A DNA stretch of 64,000 nt from Planctomycetota bacterium (GTDB lineage Bacteria > Planctomycetota > Planctomycetia > Pirellulales > Pirellulaceae): NCBI GenBank assembly GCA_014381825.1, contig JACNKX010000128.1:1-64000 (forward strand), written 5' to 3'. Below are positions 8,536 through 18,130 of the stretch, one piece after another; position 1 is the first letter of the stretch, and the number at the start of each line of letters is the position of its first letter. The notes under the pieces are model-generated. The model did not search any database and was not told the origin of the DNA. It worked only from the letters and a program-made list of their open reading frames with translations. Position numbers and translations under genes: made by a program.

Positions 8536-8964
8536 GGGGAGGGCTCCTAATTCCGGAATACCGCTAACAACTGGACACCACCATTCACCCTGCGGTCTGC
8601 CCCATCTCAGCTGTCGTTTGACGGCATCTGCTGCGGGCGCAGAACTGGCCAATGGCTCAGCAAACTGCTTGCTGAATTATCCTTGTCCTCATCGTCACCG
8701 CATCTCTCCCCACTTTACCGAGCGGACGTCTTTATCTGTATTTACCAGTATCACAATGTCACTTGGGCGGAGTGTGCCGAATATGCCGAGAGTCAGGGTG
8801 CAAAAACAAAAATGGGAATGACAAAGTCGGCAAGCGCACAGATGCTAGCCTATGTTTATTATTGGGGGCAGAGCGATGTCCATCGCGCTTCGGCGACGAC
8901 TCCCGAGTCACCATCTACAACTTGATTTCGCAACACATTTCTTTTCTACCTAAGGGGCAGGCAG
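8536..8964. other. 429-bp intergenic region without a supported gene
   Basis: Lies between two divergent genes and must hold both promoters. I see no convincing consensus promoter, RNA or conserved repeat in it. Confidence 0.5.
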
Positions 8965-9297
8965 ATGAGCGAACTGACGGTAACTTCGGCATACCTCTAT
9001 TCCACGTTAGGGCTCGACCCGGATCTAGGCGAATTGGTCGATATTTTTGTCGACGAAATGCCAAATCGCGTCGCTAAGATCCAGGAGGCTTGGGGTTCGC
9101 AAGACCTAAAAGCCCTGGGCACGGCAGTGCATCAACTCAGGGGCGCAGCTGGAAGTTACGGCTTCGATGATCTGACGCCCGTCCTGACACGTCTTGAGCT
9201 CAACGTCCGAAGTTCGTCCCCAGAAGCAGAAATACTGCGATCGATCGACGAACTCACAGAGCTTTGTTCGCGCGTCCGAGCCGGAGCGCCAGAGTAG
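8965..9297 (+). CDS. Hpt (histidine phosphotransfer) domain protein
   Basis: A stand-alone 110-residue Hpt protein. AVHQLRGAAGSYGFDDL carries the phospho-accepting His56 in the usual HxLKGxxxxxG context. Helices before and after it (ELVDIFVDEMPNRVAKIQEA and LTPVLTRLELNV) complete the four-helix bundle. An AAGGGG site precedes the ATG. It would shuttle phosphate between a hybrid sensor kinase and a response regulator in the cytoplasm. No partner kinase is encoded nearby, so it is an orphan component. Confidence 0.9.
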   Translation: MSELTVTSAYLYSTLGLDPDLGELVDIFVDEMPNRVAKIQEAWGSQDLKALGTAVHQLRGAAGSYGFDDLTPVLTRLELNVRSSSPEAEILRSIDELTELCSRVRAGAPE

Positions 9298-9302
9298 GCG
9301 CG

Positions 9303-10769
9303 TTAGCGCGATTCGAGTTCAGCTCTCGGTAAGCCAGAGACTGGATCGTCGCTCGTCGGCACCAACTGACTGCCCGCCGAGTCGCTGCTATCCATCGCCG
9401 CTTTCAATAGCTGATCATACTTCGCCTTCTGATCCTCTTGGTCTGCCAAGATCTCGTTGGCCAAGTCATCTCCGTCACGCAAGCGGTCTAGGATCGTGGG
9501 TAACTCGCGAGCAAGATCGGTGTTGGCGCCTACTTCAAAGATCTGCACGTTGCCTTCATCATCGAACACGATCATCGTTGGAGTCCACGGGATTCCAAGC
9601 AGATCACGACCACAAGCGTCCGAATCGCGAAGCAATGGCACGTCAACCTTCCACGAAGCGAGCGTCGCCGCGATCTGCGCATTGGAGACACTCGAAGGAT
9701 CCGTCGACACCACATAGAACGCAAGCCGTTCATCGTCCCGGCGCGTGGCATAGACCTCACCCAATTGTTTGAGGGTGGTTCGGCAAGCCGGATGACCATT
9801 AAACCAGATCAAGACGGCTGTCTTGCCGAGCAACGATTCTTGTCCAATTTTGCTTCCCTGCAACCCGTAGAGAGCAAACTCCGCCGGACGAATTCCGAAT
9901 AAGTCTGTCGGCAACGGTTGAGGCGGAAGAACGAACGCTTGGACTTGCTTTGCATCGGCATTGAATTCGAATCCAAAAGTCGCATCGTCCAACGTAGGTT
10001 CAAACGTCGCATCGCGGAACTCGACCCTCAGGCTAAGGTCTTGGATGCTCGCAGATTGAGCCAACTCGGGTAGCAAGGTGGCGGCGGGATAATCGAGCCG
10101 GCGTAATACATGCGTCACCCCGTCGATCCAAAATACAAACTCTCCCTCCGCTCCCGCCGCGACGACCCGATGGCAATCGTGTCCGTCCCACTGCGCCGGC
10201 TCCAGTGTCCGACAATCGGCGTCTTCGGCAAGAAGTGATTTCAAAGGATCTTCCGCGTGGAGCAAGTCGAGTTGCAGCGGTTGGCCGCCCATGCCGTTTG
10301 TCATCGCTTCCCGGAGCGTCGGGTCATCATAGAGTTGCTCCAGCGTCAACTCACCATCCAACTCGCGACTCAGTACCTGCCCCGACATCTCATTCGAAGA
10401 GTCATCAGAGATTCTCGCCTGCAGTCGTTCGCCGTCGCACACGACTACCGAGTAGTAGGCTTCCACACGCAGTTCGCTGGGCAGCCGAGTGGCTACCGCC
10501 AAAGGCGCCTCGTCGCTACGAATGTCACCTCGCTCGCGATATCGCAAGACCACTCGGCCACGATCCGAATAGCTCTCCGCGTTGCGGTAGGCTCGCTCCA
10601 TCTTCCGAAGGAGGCTGGTTGCATCTTCCTCTGGCATCGTTGGAACCGACGTCGAGATTTCCGCCAGTTTCGTCGTCTGCGCTTGATCACAGCCAATCAA
10701 CGTCGAAATGACAAGTAGAGTCGTGATGGCAGTAAGTCCTGGGTAGGGCGGCCTATAGCCGGCGTTCAT
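9303..10769 (-). CDS. lipoprotein with LolA-like domain and C-terminal thioredoxin-like domain
   Basis: The start at 10769 gives a lipoprotein signal ending in the lipobox LIGC (Cys27). Earlier in-frame starts add an implausible leader. Residues about 45-280 look like the LolA/DUF2092-type beta fold, with repeated outer-membrane-carrier-like strands such as SDRGRVVLRYRERG and HVLRRLDYPAATLLPEL. Residues about 300-440 form an AhpC/TSA-type thioredoxin fold (KTAVLIWFNGHPACRTTLKQL, then GIPWTPTMIVFDDEG with the cis-Pro). The redox site is HPAC, so only one Cys (329) of the usual CxxC remains. This could be a thiol peroxidase-like or non-redox variant anchored in the periplasm. It is convergent with hpt, with the two stop codons 5 bp apart. 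Confidence 0.8.
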   Translation of the reverse strand: MNAGYRPPYPGLTAITTLLVISTLIGCDQAQTTKLAEISTSVPTMPEEDATSLLRKMERAYRNAESYSDRGRVVLRYRERGDIRSDEAPLAVATRLPSELRVEAYYSVVVCDGERLQARISDDSSNEMSGQVLSRELDGELTLEQLYDDPTLREAMTNGMGGQPLQLDLLHAEDPLKSLLAEDADCRTLEPAQWDGHDCHRVVAAGAEGEFVFWIDGVTHVLRRLDYPAATLLPELAQSASIQDLSLRVEFRDATFEPTLDDATFGFEFNADAKQVQAFVLPPQPLPTDLFGIRPAEFALYGLQGSKIGQESLLGKTAVLIWFNGHPACRTTLKQLGEVYATRRDDERLAFYVVSTDPSSVSNAQIAATLASWKVDVPLLRDSDACGRDLLGIPWTPTMIVFDDEGNVQIFEVGANTDLARELPTILDRLRDGDDLANEILADQEDQKAKYDQLLKAAMDSSDSAGSQLVPTSDDPVSGLPRAELESR

Positions 10770-11041
10770 GTTGGTTTGCACGGCCCACCTCACGCGAGTT
10801 TTGGCGATCAGGAGAAAAGCCGACATCATAGCCACCATTCTTGCTAACTAAGTTGTTTGCGTTGTATCGATGAGTCGTGCGGAAAACGCCGCATTATTCG
10901 GAAAGCAGCGTGCCAAGTAAAGCTCTAGTTCTTGACCAGGTTTTCGCTTGATGACTATGATTCAGGACGAGTTCTCGCGAACAACTCGTCTGTTCGTCGA
11001 TGGTTCGCACTTGCAACGTCGTCTACAAGGGATCGCATCTA

Positions 11042-12265
11042 ATGCCAGTCGAGCTGAAGTACGGAGACTCGGGGACCTTACAAATCGATGTTCCCGCAGA
11101 GTCGATTCTCGTCGATTTCTCAAGCCCTCGTGGAGTCCCGCTCGACGATCCTGCAGCCGCGGTCGCCGCAGCCGTGTCAGATCCGCTAGATTTCCCGCGA
11201 TTGCAAGACGCAACCGTTCCTGGTGATCGCATTGTATTGGCGGTTGATCGGGGAATTCCTCAAATGCCTTCAGTCGTCGCGGGAGTCGTCCATACGCTTG
11301 TCGAAGGCGGTGCGTTGCCAAGTGACTTAGAAATCGTTCTCGCGGCGAGCGCCGGCGAATCAAGTGAAGACCCGCTCGCTGAACTGCCACAATCGCTGAG
11401 TGACGCCATCAGGGTAAGCTATCACGATTCACATGACCGCGAGTCGCTGGCGTACCTTGCTGCGTCGAAAGAAGGGAACCCAATTTACTTCAATCGTGCG
11501 CTGGGCGATGCCGACGTCGTCTTGCCAATCAGCACGCTTCGATTGGATCAAGCGCTCGGCTACGGAGGAGTTTATGGCGGTCTGTACCCGACATTTGCGG
11601 ACGACGCAACGCAGAAGCGATTTCGCGCGCCAAGTTCGAGCGATTGGTCGGCACATCGTCGCCGGCGATGCGAAGAAGCTGAGGAAGCCGCCTGGGCGTT
11701 GGGTGTTCAATTTACGATTCAAGTCGCGCCTGGACCTGGCAACAGCTTACTGCATGTACTGGCCGGCGATTCGCGTGCGGTCGCCAAACGCGGGCAGGAA
11801 CTTTGCGTTGCAGCTTGGTTCCACGAGCCGCCGCAACGAGCCGACCTTGTCATCGCCGCGATCGAAGGTGGCGCTGAGCAGCAGACATGGGAGAACTTTG
11901 GCCGAGCGTTGTTCGCCGCTTCACAAGCCGTAAACGACAATGGATCGATCGCGATCTGTACGAGCTTGCGTTGCCGTCCGGGCGTTGCGTTGCAGCGACT
12001 CGTGGGAATGCGCAATCATGAGTCGTTGTTGCACGAGTTGCGGCGAGATCGCTCGATTGATGCGACTCCGGCGGCTTTGCTCGCCGAAGCGCTTCAGCAA
12101 TATCAAGTGTTCTTGCTCAGTGATTTGGACGAAGAGGTTGTCGAAGACCTTGGCGTTGGACATGTCGAAAGTAACGAGCAGCTGGAACGTCTCAGCCGCC
12201 AATTCGACTCATGCATCCTGCTCGGCAACGCCCAACACGCATTTCTAGCCACGCCGGCAGAATAG
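11042..12265 (+). CDS. divergent LarA-like (lactate racemase N-terminal domain, DUF2088) protein
   Basis: The start at ATG 11042 opens MPVELKYGDSGTLQIDVP, the usual beginning of the family. The fold is recognisable from GDRIVLAVDRGIPQMPSVVAGVVHTLVEGG, then GNPIYFNRALGDADVVLPI and GYGGVYGGLYPTF. Canonical LarA has DxTRP in the first block and a His plus a Lys in the third, which hold the nickel-pincer cofactor. Here the first block reads DRGIPQ, and neither His nor Lys is evident in the third. It may therefore not be a racemase. The ygfZ-like gene starts 23 bp downstream on the same strand. Confidence 0.7.
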   Translation: MPVELKYGDSGTLQIDVPAESILVDFSSPRGVPLDDPAAAVAAAVSDPLDFPRLQDATVPGDRIVLAVDRGIPQMPSVVAGVVHTLVEGGALPSDLEIVLAASAGESSEDPLAELPQSLSDAIRVSYHDSHDRESLAYLAASKEGNPIYFNRALGDADVVLPISTLRLDQALGYGGVYGGLYPTFADDATQKRFRAPSSSDWSAHRRRRCEEAEEAAWALGVQFTIQVAPGPGNSLLHVLAGDSRAVAKRGQELCVAAWFHEPPQRADLVIAAIEGGAEQQTWENFGRALFAASQAVNDNGSIAICTSLRCRPGVALQRLVGMRNHESLLHELRRDRSIDATPAALLAEALQQYQVFLLSDLDEEVVEDLGVGHVESNEQLERLSRQFDSCILLGNAQHAFLATPAE

Positions 12266-12288
12266 CCGCGCAGGAAGCCAACGACACG

Positions 12289-13257
12289 ATGTCAGACCTT
12301 GCATCTCAATGTGGAGCGCTGCGCGATGGAATGGGATACTGCGATCTGAGCGGCCGGACTCAAATCGAACTGACCGGCGAAGATCGGTCGAAAGTTCTCC
12401 ATGGACTCTGCACAAACGACATCAACCGACTCACCTCGGGCGACGGTAGCGAAGCATTTTTGACCAATGTCCAAGGCAAGACAACCGGCTATGTGAATGT
12501 CTTCTGTCGCGAAGCTTCACTGGTCATCGACACTGCTCCTGGACTCGCCGGCGAGATCATTCCGGCATTGGATCGTTATGTCATTCGCGAGGACGTCAAG
12601 CTCGTCGACAGAACGAACGACTGGGCAGAGGTTCTAGTGAGCGGGTCTCAAGCGAGTGGCTTACTTGCGTCGCACTTCGTCGGTTCGATGCCAGACTCGC
12701 GAATCGGGATCTCGGATGGAACAATTGCCCACGTCCAAGTACAGCTGCGTTGTCTGCCCTATACATCTCCGGAGTGTTTCTTCCTCTGCTGTGATTTATC
12801 GCACCGATCTAGCATCGTTGCGTGGCTCCGCCAGACCGATGCCATTGAATGCGACCAGGAAGCAGTCAATGTGGCGCGGATCGAAATGGGAATTCCGATC
12901 TACGGGCAAGACGTAACCGTCGACAATTTGCCCCAAGAACTAGCCCGTGACGAACTGGCGATCAGTTTTACAAAGGGTTGCTACCTCGGCCAAGAGACAG
13001 TCGCTCGAATCGATGCCTTAGGCCACGTCAACCGACGACTGCTTGGACTAAAGTTCTCTGGCGAAACCGTTCCGCCACCAGGAACGGGTATCGCGGTCGA
13101 CGGCAAGCAAGTGGCCGAGATCACGTCGTCCTGCTTCTCGCCCCGACTCGAAGCGCCGCTGGCTCTTGCTTTTGTCAGGCAAGGCAGCAGCAAGCCAGGG
13201 ACGATTCTTCAGTGCCCGCTAGGCGAAGCCGAAGTGGTCGACTTGCCGATGCGGTGA
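12289..13257 (+). CDS. ygfZ: YgfZ/GcvT-like folate-binding protein
   Basis: The ATG at 12289 gives a 322-residue protein beginning MSDLASQCGALRDG. The family signature KGCYLGQE occupies residues 229-236 within TKGCYLGQETVARIDALGHVNRRL, and ARIEMGIPIYGQDV precedes it as in GcvT relatives. YgfZ proteins bind tetrahydrofolate and help maintain or repair certain Fe-S enzymes; the invariant Cys (231) is present. It lies directly behind the LarA-like gene and probably shares its transcript. The length is close to the E. coli protein (about 326). Confidence 0.9.
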   Translation: MSDLASQCGALRDGMGYCDLSGRTQIELTGEDRSKVLHGLCTNDINRLTSGDGSEAFLTNVQGKTTGYVNVFCREASLVIDTAPGLAGEIIPALDRYVIREDVKLVDRTNDWAEVLVSGSQASGLLASHFVGSMPDSRIGISDGTIAHVQVQLRCLPYTSPECFFLCCDLSHRSSIVAWLRQTDAIECDQEAVNVARIEMGIPIYGQDVTVDNLPQELARDELAISFTKGCYLGQETVARIDALGHVNRRLLGLKFSGETVPPPGTGIAVDGKQVAEITSSCFSPRLEAPLALAFVRQGSSKPGTILQCPLGEAEVVDLPMR

Positions 13258-13397
13258 ATGAATCGTGGCGTTTTAATCGCGAATATTGATTTGTGCGAGA
13301 ATGTTAGCATTGTCGAGTGTGAGGCGCGATGATCTTTCTTCTGCCGATCGGTTACTATGAGCAGTTGTGACCAAAGTTGTGAGCGGCAAAAACACTG

Positions 13398-14114
13398 TTG
13401 GAGGCGGGAATTCTCCGTATCACTGTGCCCGCGATCGATAGTTCGAATCGGTTGAGCAAGCTCCGCGCGATTGCTGCGATTGTAACTGCGGTGTTGTTTG
13501 CCAAAGTGCTGTTCACGATCCTGCTCGAATATCGATGGTATTTCCCGCCGGATTTTGAATCGTCTGTGTTTCTTAGCGGGCGACGTCCGTCGTTTGTTGG
13601 CGTCTATCGCGCGGCGTTTTACGCGCACATTGTCAGTGGGCCGGTGGCGGTTATGCTCGGTGCATTTCTGATGCTGACCGGCGGACGCTTGCGGTATCTC
13701 CACGTTCATCGAATTGTGGGGCGGTCGCAGATGTTGATCGTGCTTGTGGTTGTCGTTCCAAGCGGATTGGTGATGGCACGACGGGCCTTTGCGGGACCGA
13801 TCGCGGCGTGTGGGTTCGCGTCGCTCGCCGTTGGAACAGCCCTATGCGCTACTGCCGCACTGTACTGTGTGCGAAATCGCAGAATTGACGAACATCAACG
13901 ATGGGCAACTCGTTGTTTCCTGCTGCTGGCATCGCCGCTACTCTTGCGATTGGTTGCCGGAGCGGTAATTGTGATGCAACTGGAATCCGACTGGTTCTAT
14001 CGATTGAATGCTTGGCTCAGCTGGATTATCCCACTAGTCCTTTACGAGACCTGGTCGCGCAACCGTGCGTCGAATCGGATTGAACAGTACAATGGTGAGG
14101 TGTCGAATCACTGA
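13398..14114 (+). CDS. DUF2306-type membrane protein
   Basis: A protein of about 238 residues with six or so transmembrane segments. The family pattern is visible as FYAHIVSGPVAVMLGAFLML, then HRIVGRSQMLIVLVVVVPSG and RRIDEHQRWATRCFLLLASP. His residues lie at helix ends, a layout shared with haem- or quinone-interacting membrane proteins. The start is uncertain. No ATG fits, so TTG 13398 or GTG 13425 must serve; a GGAGG at 13400-13404 lies too close to the first and too far from the second. The biochemical role of the family is unknown. Confidence 0.65.
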   Translation: MEAGILRITVPAIDSSNRLSKLRAIAAIVTAVLFAKVLFTILLEYRWYFPPDFESSVFLSGRRPSFVGVYRAAFYAHIVSGPVAVMLGAFLMLTGGRLRYLHVHRIVGRSQMLIVLVVVVPSGLVMARRAFAGPIAACGFASLAVGTALCATAALYCVRNRRIDEHQRWATRCFLLLASPLLLRLVAGAVIVMQLESDWFYRLNAWLSWIIPLVLYETWSRNRASNRIEQYNGEVSNH

Positions 14115-14129
14115 TGGGGAGACTCTTGC

Positions 14130-15218
14130 ATGAGTACACAACATCGTGCCTACGGAGACGCGTCTAGATCAGGATTCACGCTGGTAGAATTGCTCGCCGT
14201 GCTCGCAATCATTGGGCTTCTGGTGGCACTGTTGCTGCCCGCCACTCGGTCATCACGAGAAGCCGCGCGGCGCATGTCATGCAGTAACAACCTGAAGCAA
14301 CTTGGCATAAGTTTGCACAGCTATCACGACGCTCACCGTCATTTTCCTGCAGCGATGGGTGGTAGCGGTCACGGAACGACGTCAACACGCGGCAACGCCA
14401 ATCGGCTCAGCGGACTGGTCGCTCTGCTACCGTTTATGGAACAACAGCCGCTTTGGGAACAGATTTCGAAACCTACCGAATTTGATGGCGTGATGTACCC
14501 AGCGATGGGGCCTGCTCCTTGGATCGTGAAATACACACCGTGGAGTACCGAGATTGGAGCATTGCGATGTCCCAGTGCCGATAGCGAACGGACTGACTTC
14601 GGGCAAACGAACTACACATTCTGTGTCGGCGACATGGTCGAACACCTTCACGAACCGGTGAAATTGCGCGGTGCATTCGCGTGCCGCATGACATCGAAAT
14701 TCAAAGATATTTCCGACGGTACCAGCAATACGATTGCGATGGGAGAATTTGGAACTCCCGCAAAACGGTCGCTCGTGGGCCAATTCGCGGCGCATCAGTC
14801 GTCAGGCATTTTGACCGATCCACGCCTTTGTCTTGCTGTGCGTGAAAGTTCCAAGCGACAGTCCTACGCCAACGATGTGCCTTTAGGTGAGCTTGGCCGT
14901 GGCAGTCGCTGGGCGGACGGGGCAGCTGGGTTCAGCCTCATCAATACCGTGTTGCCGCCGAACAGCCCCAGCTGTGCGGTCGGCGGATTCCAAGCGGTGG
15001 ATGGCATCTACTCAGCCGGCAGCCTTCATCCCGGCGGAGCGCAGTTCTTGATGGTCGATGGATCCGTTCGCTACCTATCCGAAACGATCGACGCTGGCGA
15101 CGCATCTCACCCGCCTGTCACCACTGAACAATTAGCAGGTGGGCCGGTCGCGAGCCCGTACGGAGTATGGGGATCGCTTGGAACTTCGGCGGGCGCAGAG
15201 AAAGTAGAAGATCTGTAA
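14130..15218 (+). CDS. DUF1559 prepilin-type protein
   Basis: 362 residues. A prepilin signal SGFTLVELLAVLAIIGLLVALLLPA is followed by REAARRMSCSNNLKQLGISLHSYHDAHRHFPAA, the standard DUF1559 opening. The C-terminal HPGGAQFLMVDGSVRYLSETID is the family's H-x-G-type cap. A GGGGAG ribosome site lies upstream of the ATG. Planctomycetes encode tens of these; they are thought to be pseudopilin-like fibre or surface proteins. The gene stands alone, after the DUF2306 gene, and converges with clpB. Confidence 0.95.
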   Translation: MSTQHRAYGDASRSGFTLVELLAVLAIIGLLVALLLPATRSSREAARRMSCSNNLKQLGISLHSYHDAHRHFPAAMGGSGHGTTSTRGNANRLSGLVALLPFMEQQPLWEQISKPTEFDGVMYPAMGPAPWIVKYTPWSTEIGALRCPSADSERTDFGQTNYTFCVGDMVEHLHEPVKLRGAFACRMTSKFKDISDGTSNTIAMGEFGTPAKRSLVGQFAAHQSSGILTDPRLCLAVRESSKRQSYANDVPLGELGRGSRWADGAAGFSLINTVLPPNSPSCAVGGFQAVDGIYSAGSLHPGGAQFLMVDGSVRYLSETIDAGDASHPPVTTEQLAGGPVASPYGVWGSLGTSAGAEKVEDL

Positions 15219-15357
15219 CGCACCATACGATTTGAGACGACGACGAGGTTGGGAGAAATATCATAGCTAAAGTCGCAAGGCTTCAGCCCTCGCGATCTGA
15301 GCCTCGAATTCTTGCGAATCCGGATACAGAACTCCTGCGTCGTGTTGCCCGTTACAT

Positions 15358-18024
15358 CTAGCTGACTGACTCAGTTTCGATCACCGTTTCGATCGCATCC
15401 GCCATTTCAAAGACGAACTCGCCATTCTGGACATCGATCGTCAAAGTTCCACCTTCGCAGACGTTGCCCTTGAGTATCTCCGTGGCGAGCGGATTTTGTA
15501 GCCGCTGCTGGATCACTCGCTTCAGCGGTCGTGCCCCGTAGCTGGGCTCGTAGCCTTCGCTCGCGATCAGGTTTTGTGCAGATTCTGTTACTTGCAAGGT
15601 GATACCTCGCTGTTCTAACTGCTTCGCCAGATTTCGTGTCTGAATCTCGACAATGGTCCGAATTTGGGAACGATCCAGTGGATGAAACACGATCGTCTCG
15701 TCGATGCGATTTAGAAACTCAGGGAGAAATCTCGCTTGCAGTGACTCTTTGACCGAGGCTCGCATTTCCTGCTCGTCGCCACCTTCATCTGCGATCTGTT
15801 GGATCAACTGGCTGCCGATGTTACTCGTCATCACGATAATCGTGTTGGTAAAGTCGATCGTGTGGCCGTGGTTGTCAGTTAAGCGTCCGTCGTCCAAGAC
15901 CTGCAATAGAATATTGAAGACGTCGCGATGAGCCTTCTCGATCTCGTCGAGCAACACAACTGAATACGGACGGCGGCGGACTGCTTCGGTTAGCTTTCCA
16001 CCTTCCTCGTAGCCAACGTAGCCTGGAGGCGCGCCGATCAATCGACTGACCGTGTGTTTTTCCATAAACTCGCTCATGTCGAGCCGCACCATGGCATGCT
16101 CGTCGTCGAACATAATCTCAGCCAGCGCCTTGCACAGCTCGGTCTTGCCGACGCCTGTTGGGCCGAGGAAGATGAACGAACCGGTTGGGCGATTCGGATC
16201 TTGCAATCCGCTGCGACTGCGTCGAACGGCATTGGATACGGCTCCGACAGCTTCGTTTTGGCCCACGACACGCTGATGCAACCGTTCTTCCATGACGAGC
16301 AACTTTGCCCGTTCTGTCTCAAGCATCCTCGTCACGGGAATTCCCGTCCAGGCACTTACTACTTCCGCAATCTCGTCATCAGTCACTTCTTGGCGAAGCA
16401 AACGACGCTCCGAGGAATGGGCTGCGGGAGCATCTCCTTCCGCCTCGATTCGATCGGCCAGTTGCCGGCGCTGCACATCTAATTCGTACAGGCGTTGGTA
16501 CTCCTCTTCGCCAACCGGTCTTCCACCAGACTGCTTATCCTTGATGGCTGCATCCAGCTGCGTGTATTCCAGCTCGACTCGCTCAGCCTCCTGACGCACT
16601 TGCTGTATGTCGCCAACCCCCAATTTCTCGGCTTCCCATTGCTCGCGTAAACTTGCCAGCTTGTGGCTGAGTGACTCCATTTCGTCTTCGATGTCCGCAA
16701 GCCGATCCTGCGCGGTCTCATCTGTCTCTTCTGCAAGTTGTCGCGCGGCAAGCTCCAACTGTCGCAGGCGCCGTTGAACTTCATCAATGTCCGTGGGCAC
16801 GCTCTCCAATTCCATCGCAACGCGGCTCGCGGCTTCGTCAACCAAGTCGATGGCCTTGTCGGGCAGGAAGCGATCTGTGATGTAACGCTGCGATAGTCGC
16901 GCGGCGGATACAAGCGCTGAATCTTTGATCTTCACGCCGTGATGCCCTTCGTAGCGAGACTTGAGACCGCGAAGAATCGTGATCGTGTCCTCGACGGTTG
17001 GTTCACCAACAAATACAGGTTGGAAGCGTCGCTCCAACGCTTTGTCTTTCTCGACATGTTGGCGGAACTCGTCGAAAGTCGTGGCTCCAATACAACGAAG
17101 TTCGCCTCGAGCCAAAGCCGGCTTTAATAGGTTCGCCGCATCCGCCGCCCCCTCCGCTGCCCCAGCGCCAACGACGGTATGCAACTCGTCAATGAACAAC
17201 ACGACGTTTCCACCCGCATCTTGGACCTCACGCAGCACCGCCTTCAAGCGATCTTCAAACTCGCCGCGAAATTTCGTGCCAGCGATCAACGCTCCCATAT
17301 CGAGCGCGATCACGCGTTTATTCTTCAAGCTTTGCGGCACGTCACCTTGAACAATACGTAGGGCTAAGCCTTCTGCGATCGCGGTCTTGCCCACACCCGG
17401 TTCACCGATCAGGACTGGATTGTTCTTCGTTCGCCGCGACAAGACTTGTACAACACGACGAATCTCGTTATCGCGCCCGATAACTGGATCGAGCTTTCCG
17501 ACGTTGGCCGCGTCGACAAGGTCGATACCGTAACGTTGCAGAGCCTGATATTTGTCCTCTGGATTCTGATCGGTCACGCGGCTCGTTCCGCGAACCGTTT
17601 GCAGAGCCGAGAGAATATCCGCGTCGCGAATTCCGTTCAATTCGAGGAGTTGTCTTGCTTTGCTTTTCCCTTGGGTTAAAGCAACAAGCAGATGCTCGGT
17701 CGAAACGAAATCATCTTTCATCGTACCGGCATCGCGAGCGCTCGCTTCGAGCACTTCACGTAACCCCTCATTGACTTGCGGCTGCGAACCGCCCGATGCC
17801 TTCGGAAGTCGCGACAGCTCGGCTTCAACCATCCCGCTCAACTGATCAAGATTGGTACCGATCTTGTTGAAGATCGGACGAACAACTCCGTCGGATTCGC
17901 GGAGCAACGCGCTCAAGAGATGAAGTGAGTCGACTTCCGGATGACCACTTTCAGTTGCTAGATTCTGGGCTGAGGCCACTGCCTCTTGCGCCTTGATCGT
18001 TAGCTTATCGAATCGAAATGTCAT
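15358..18024 (-). CDS. clpB: ClpB disaggregase (AAA+ chaperone)
   Basis: 888 residues, close to the usual 860-880. Domain order: double Clp_N repeat (residues 1-150); first AAA+ module with Walker [14 protein letters not shown] and the loop [13 protein letters not shown]; coiled-coil M domain (about 410-540) that sets ClpB apart from ClpA/C; second AAA+ module with [14 protein letters not shown] and the pore loop GYVGYEEGG; then the D2-small domain. It resolves protein aggregates with DnaK. It lies 106 bp downstream of dnaK on the same strand, consistent with co-expression under heat stress. Confidence 0.97.
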   Translation of the reverse strand: MTFRFDKLTIKAQEAVASAQNLATESGHPEVDSLHLLSALLRESDGVVRPIFNKIGTNLDQLSGMVEAELSRLPKASGGSQPQVNEGLREVLEASARDAGTMKDDFVSTEHLLVALTQGKSKARQLLELNGIRDADILSALQTVRGTSRVTDQNPEDKYQALQRYGIDLVDAANVGKLDPVIGRDNEIRRVVQVLSRRTKNNPVLIGEPGVGKTAIAEGLALRIVQGDVPQSLKNKRVIALDMGALIAGTKFRGEFEDRLKAVLREVQDAGGNVVLFIDELHTVVGAGAAEGAADAANLLKPALARGELRCIGATTFDEFRQHVEKDKALERRFQPVFVGEPTVEDTITILRGLKSRYEGHHGVKIKDSALVSAARLSQRYITDRFLPDKAIDLVDEAASRVAMELESVPTDIDEVQRRLRQLELAARQLAEETDETAQDRLADIEDEMESLSHKLASLREQWEAEKLGVGDIQQVRQEAERVELEYTQLDAAIKDKQSGGRPVGEEEYQRLYELDVQRRQLADRIEAEGDAPAAHSSERRLLRQEVTDDEIAEVVSAWTGIPVTRMLETERAKLLVMEERLHQRVVGQNEAVGAVSNAVRRSRSGLQDPNRPTGSFIFLGPTGVGKTELCKALAEIMFDDEHAMVRLDMSEFMEKHTVSRLIGAPPGYVGYEEGGKLTEAVRRRPYSVVLLDEIEKAHRDVFNILLQVLDDGRLTDNHGHTIDFTNTIIVMTSNIGSQLIQQIADEGGDEQEMRASVKESLQARFLPEFLNRIDETIVFHPLDRSQIRTIVEIQTRNLAKQLEQRGITLQVTESAQNLIASEGYEPSYGARPLKRVIQQRLQNPLATEILKGNVCEGGTLTIDVQNGEFVFEMADAIETVIETESVS

Positions 18025-18130
18025 CGCGATTCTCCTTTCGGTCGTTGCCAGCGCGCAGCCACAGCGCAGACGAACTCGTTCTGCGCTGCCGCCATGACAG
18101 CTAGATATCCGGACGCTTGCTGCCGCCGAA

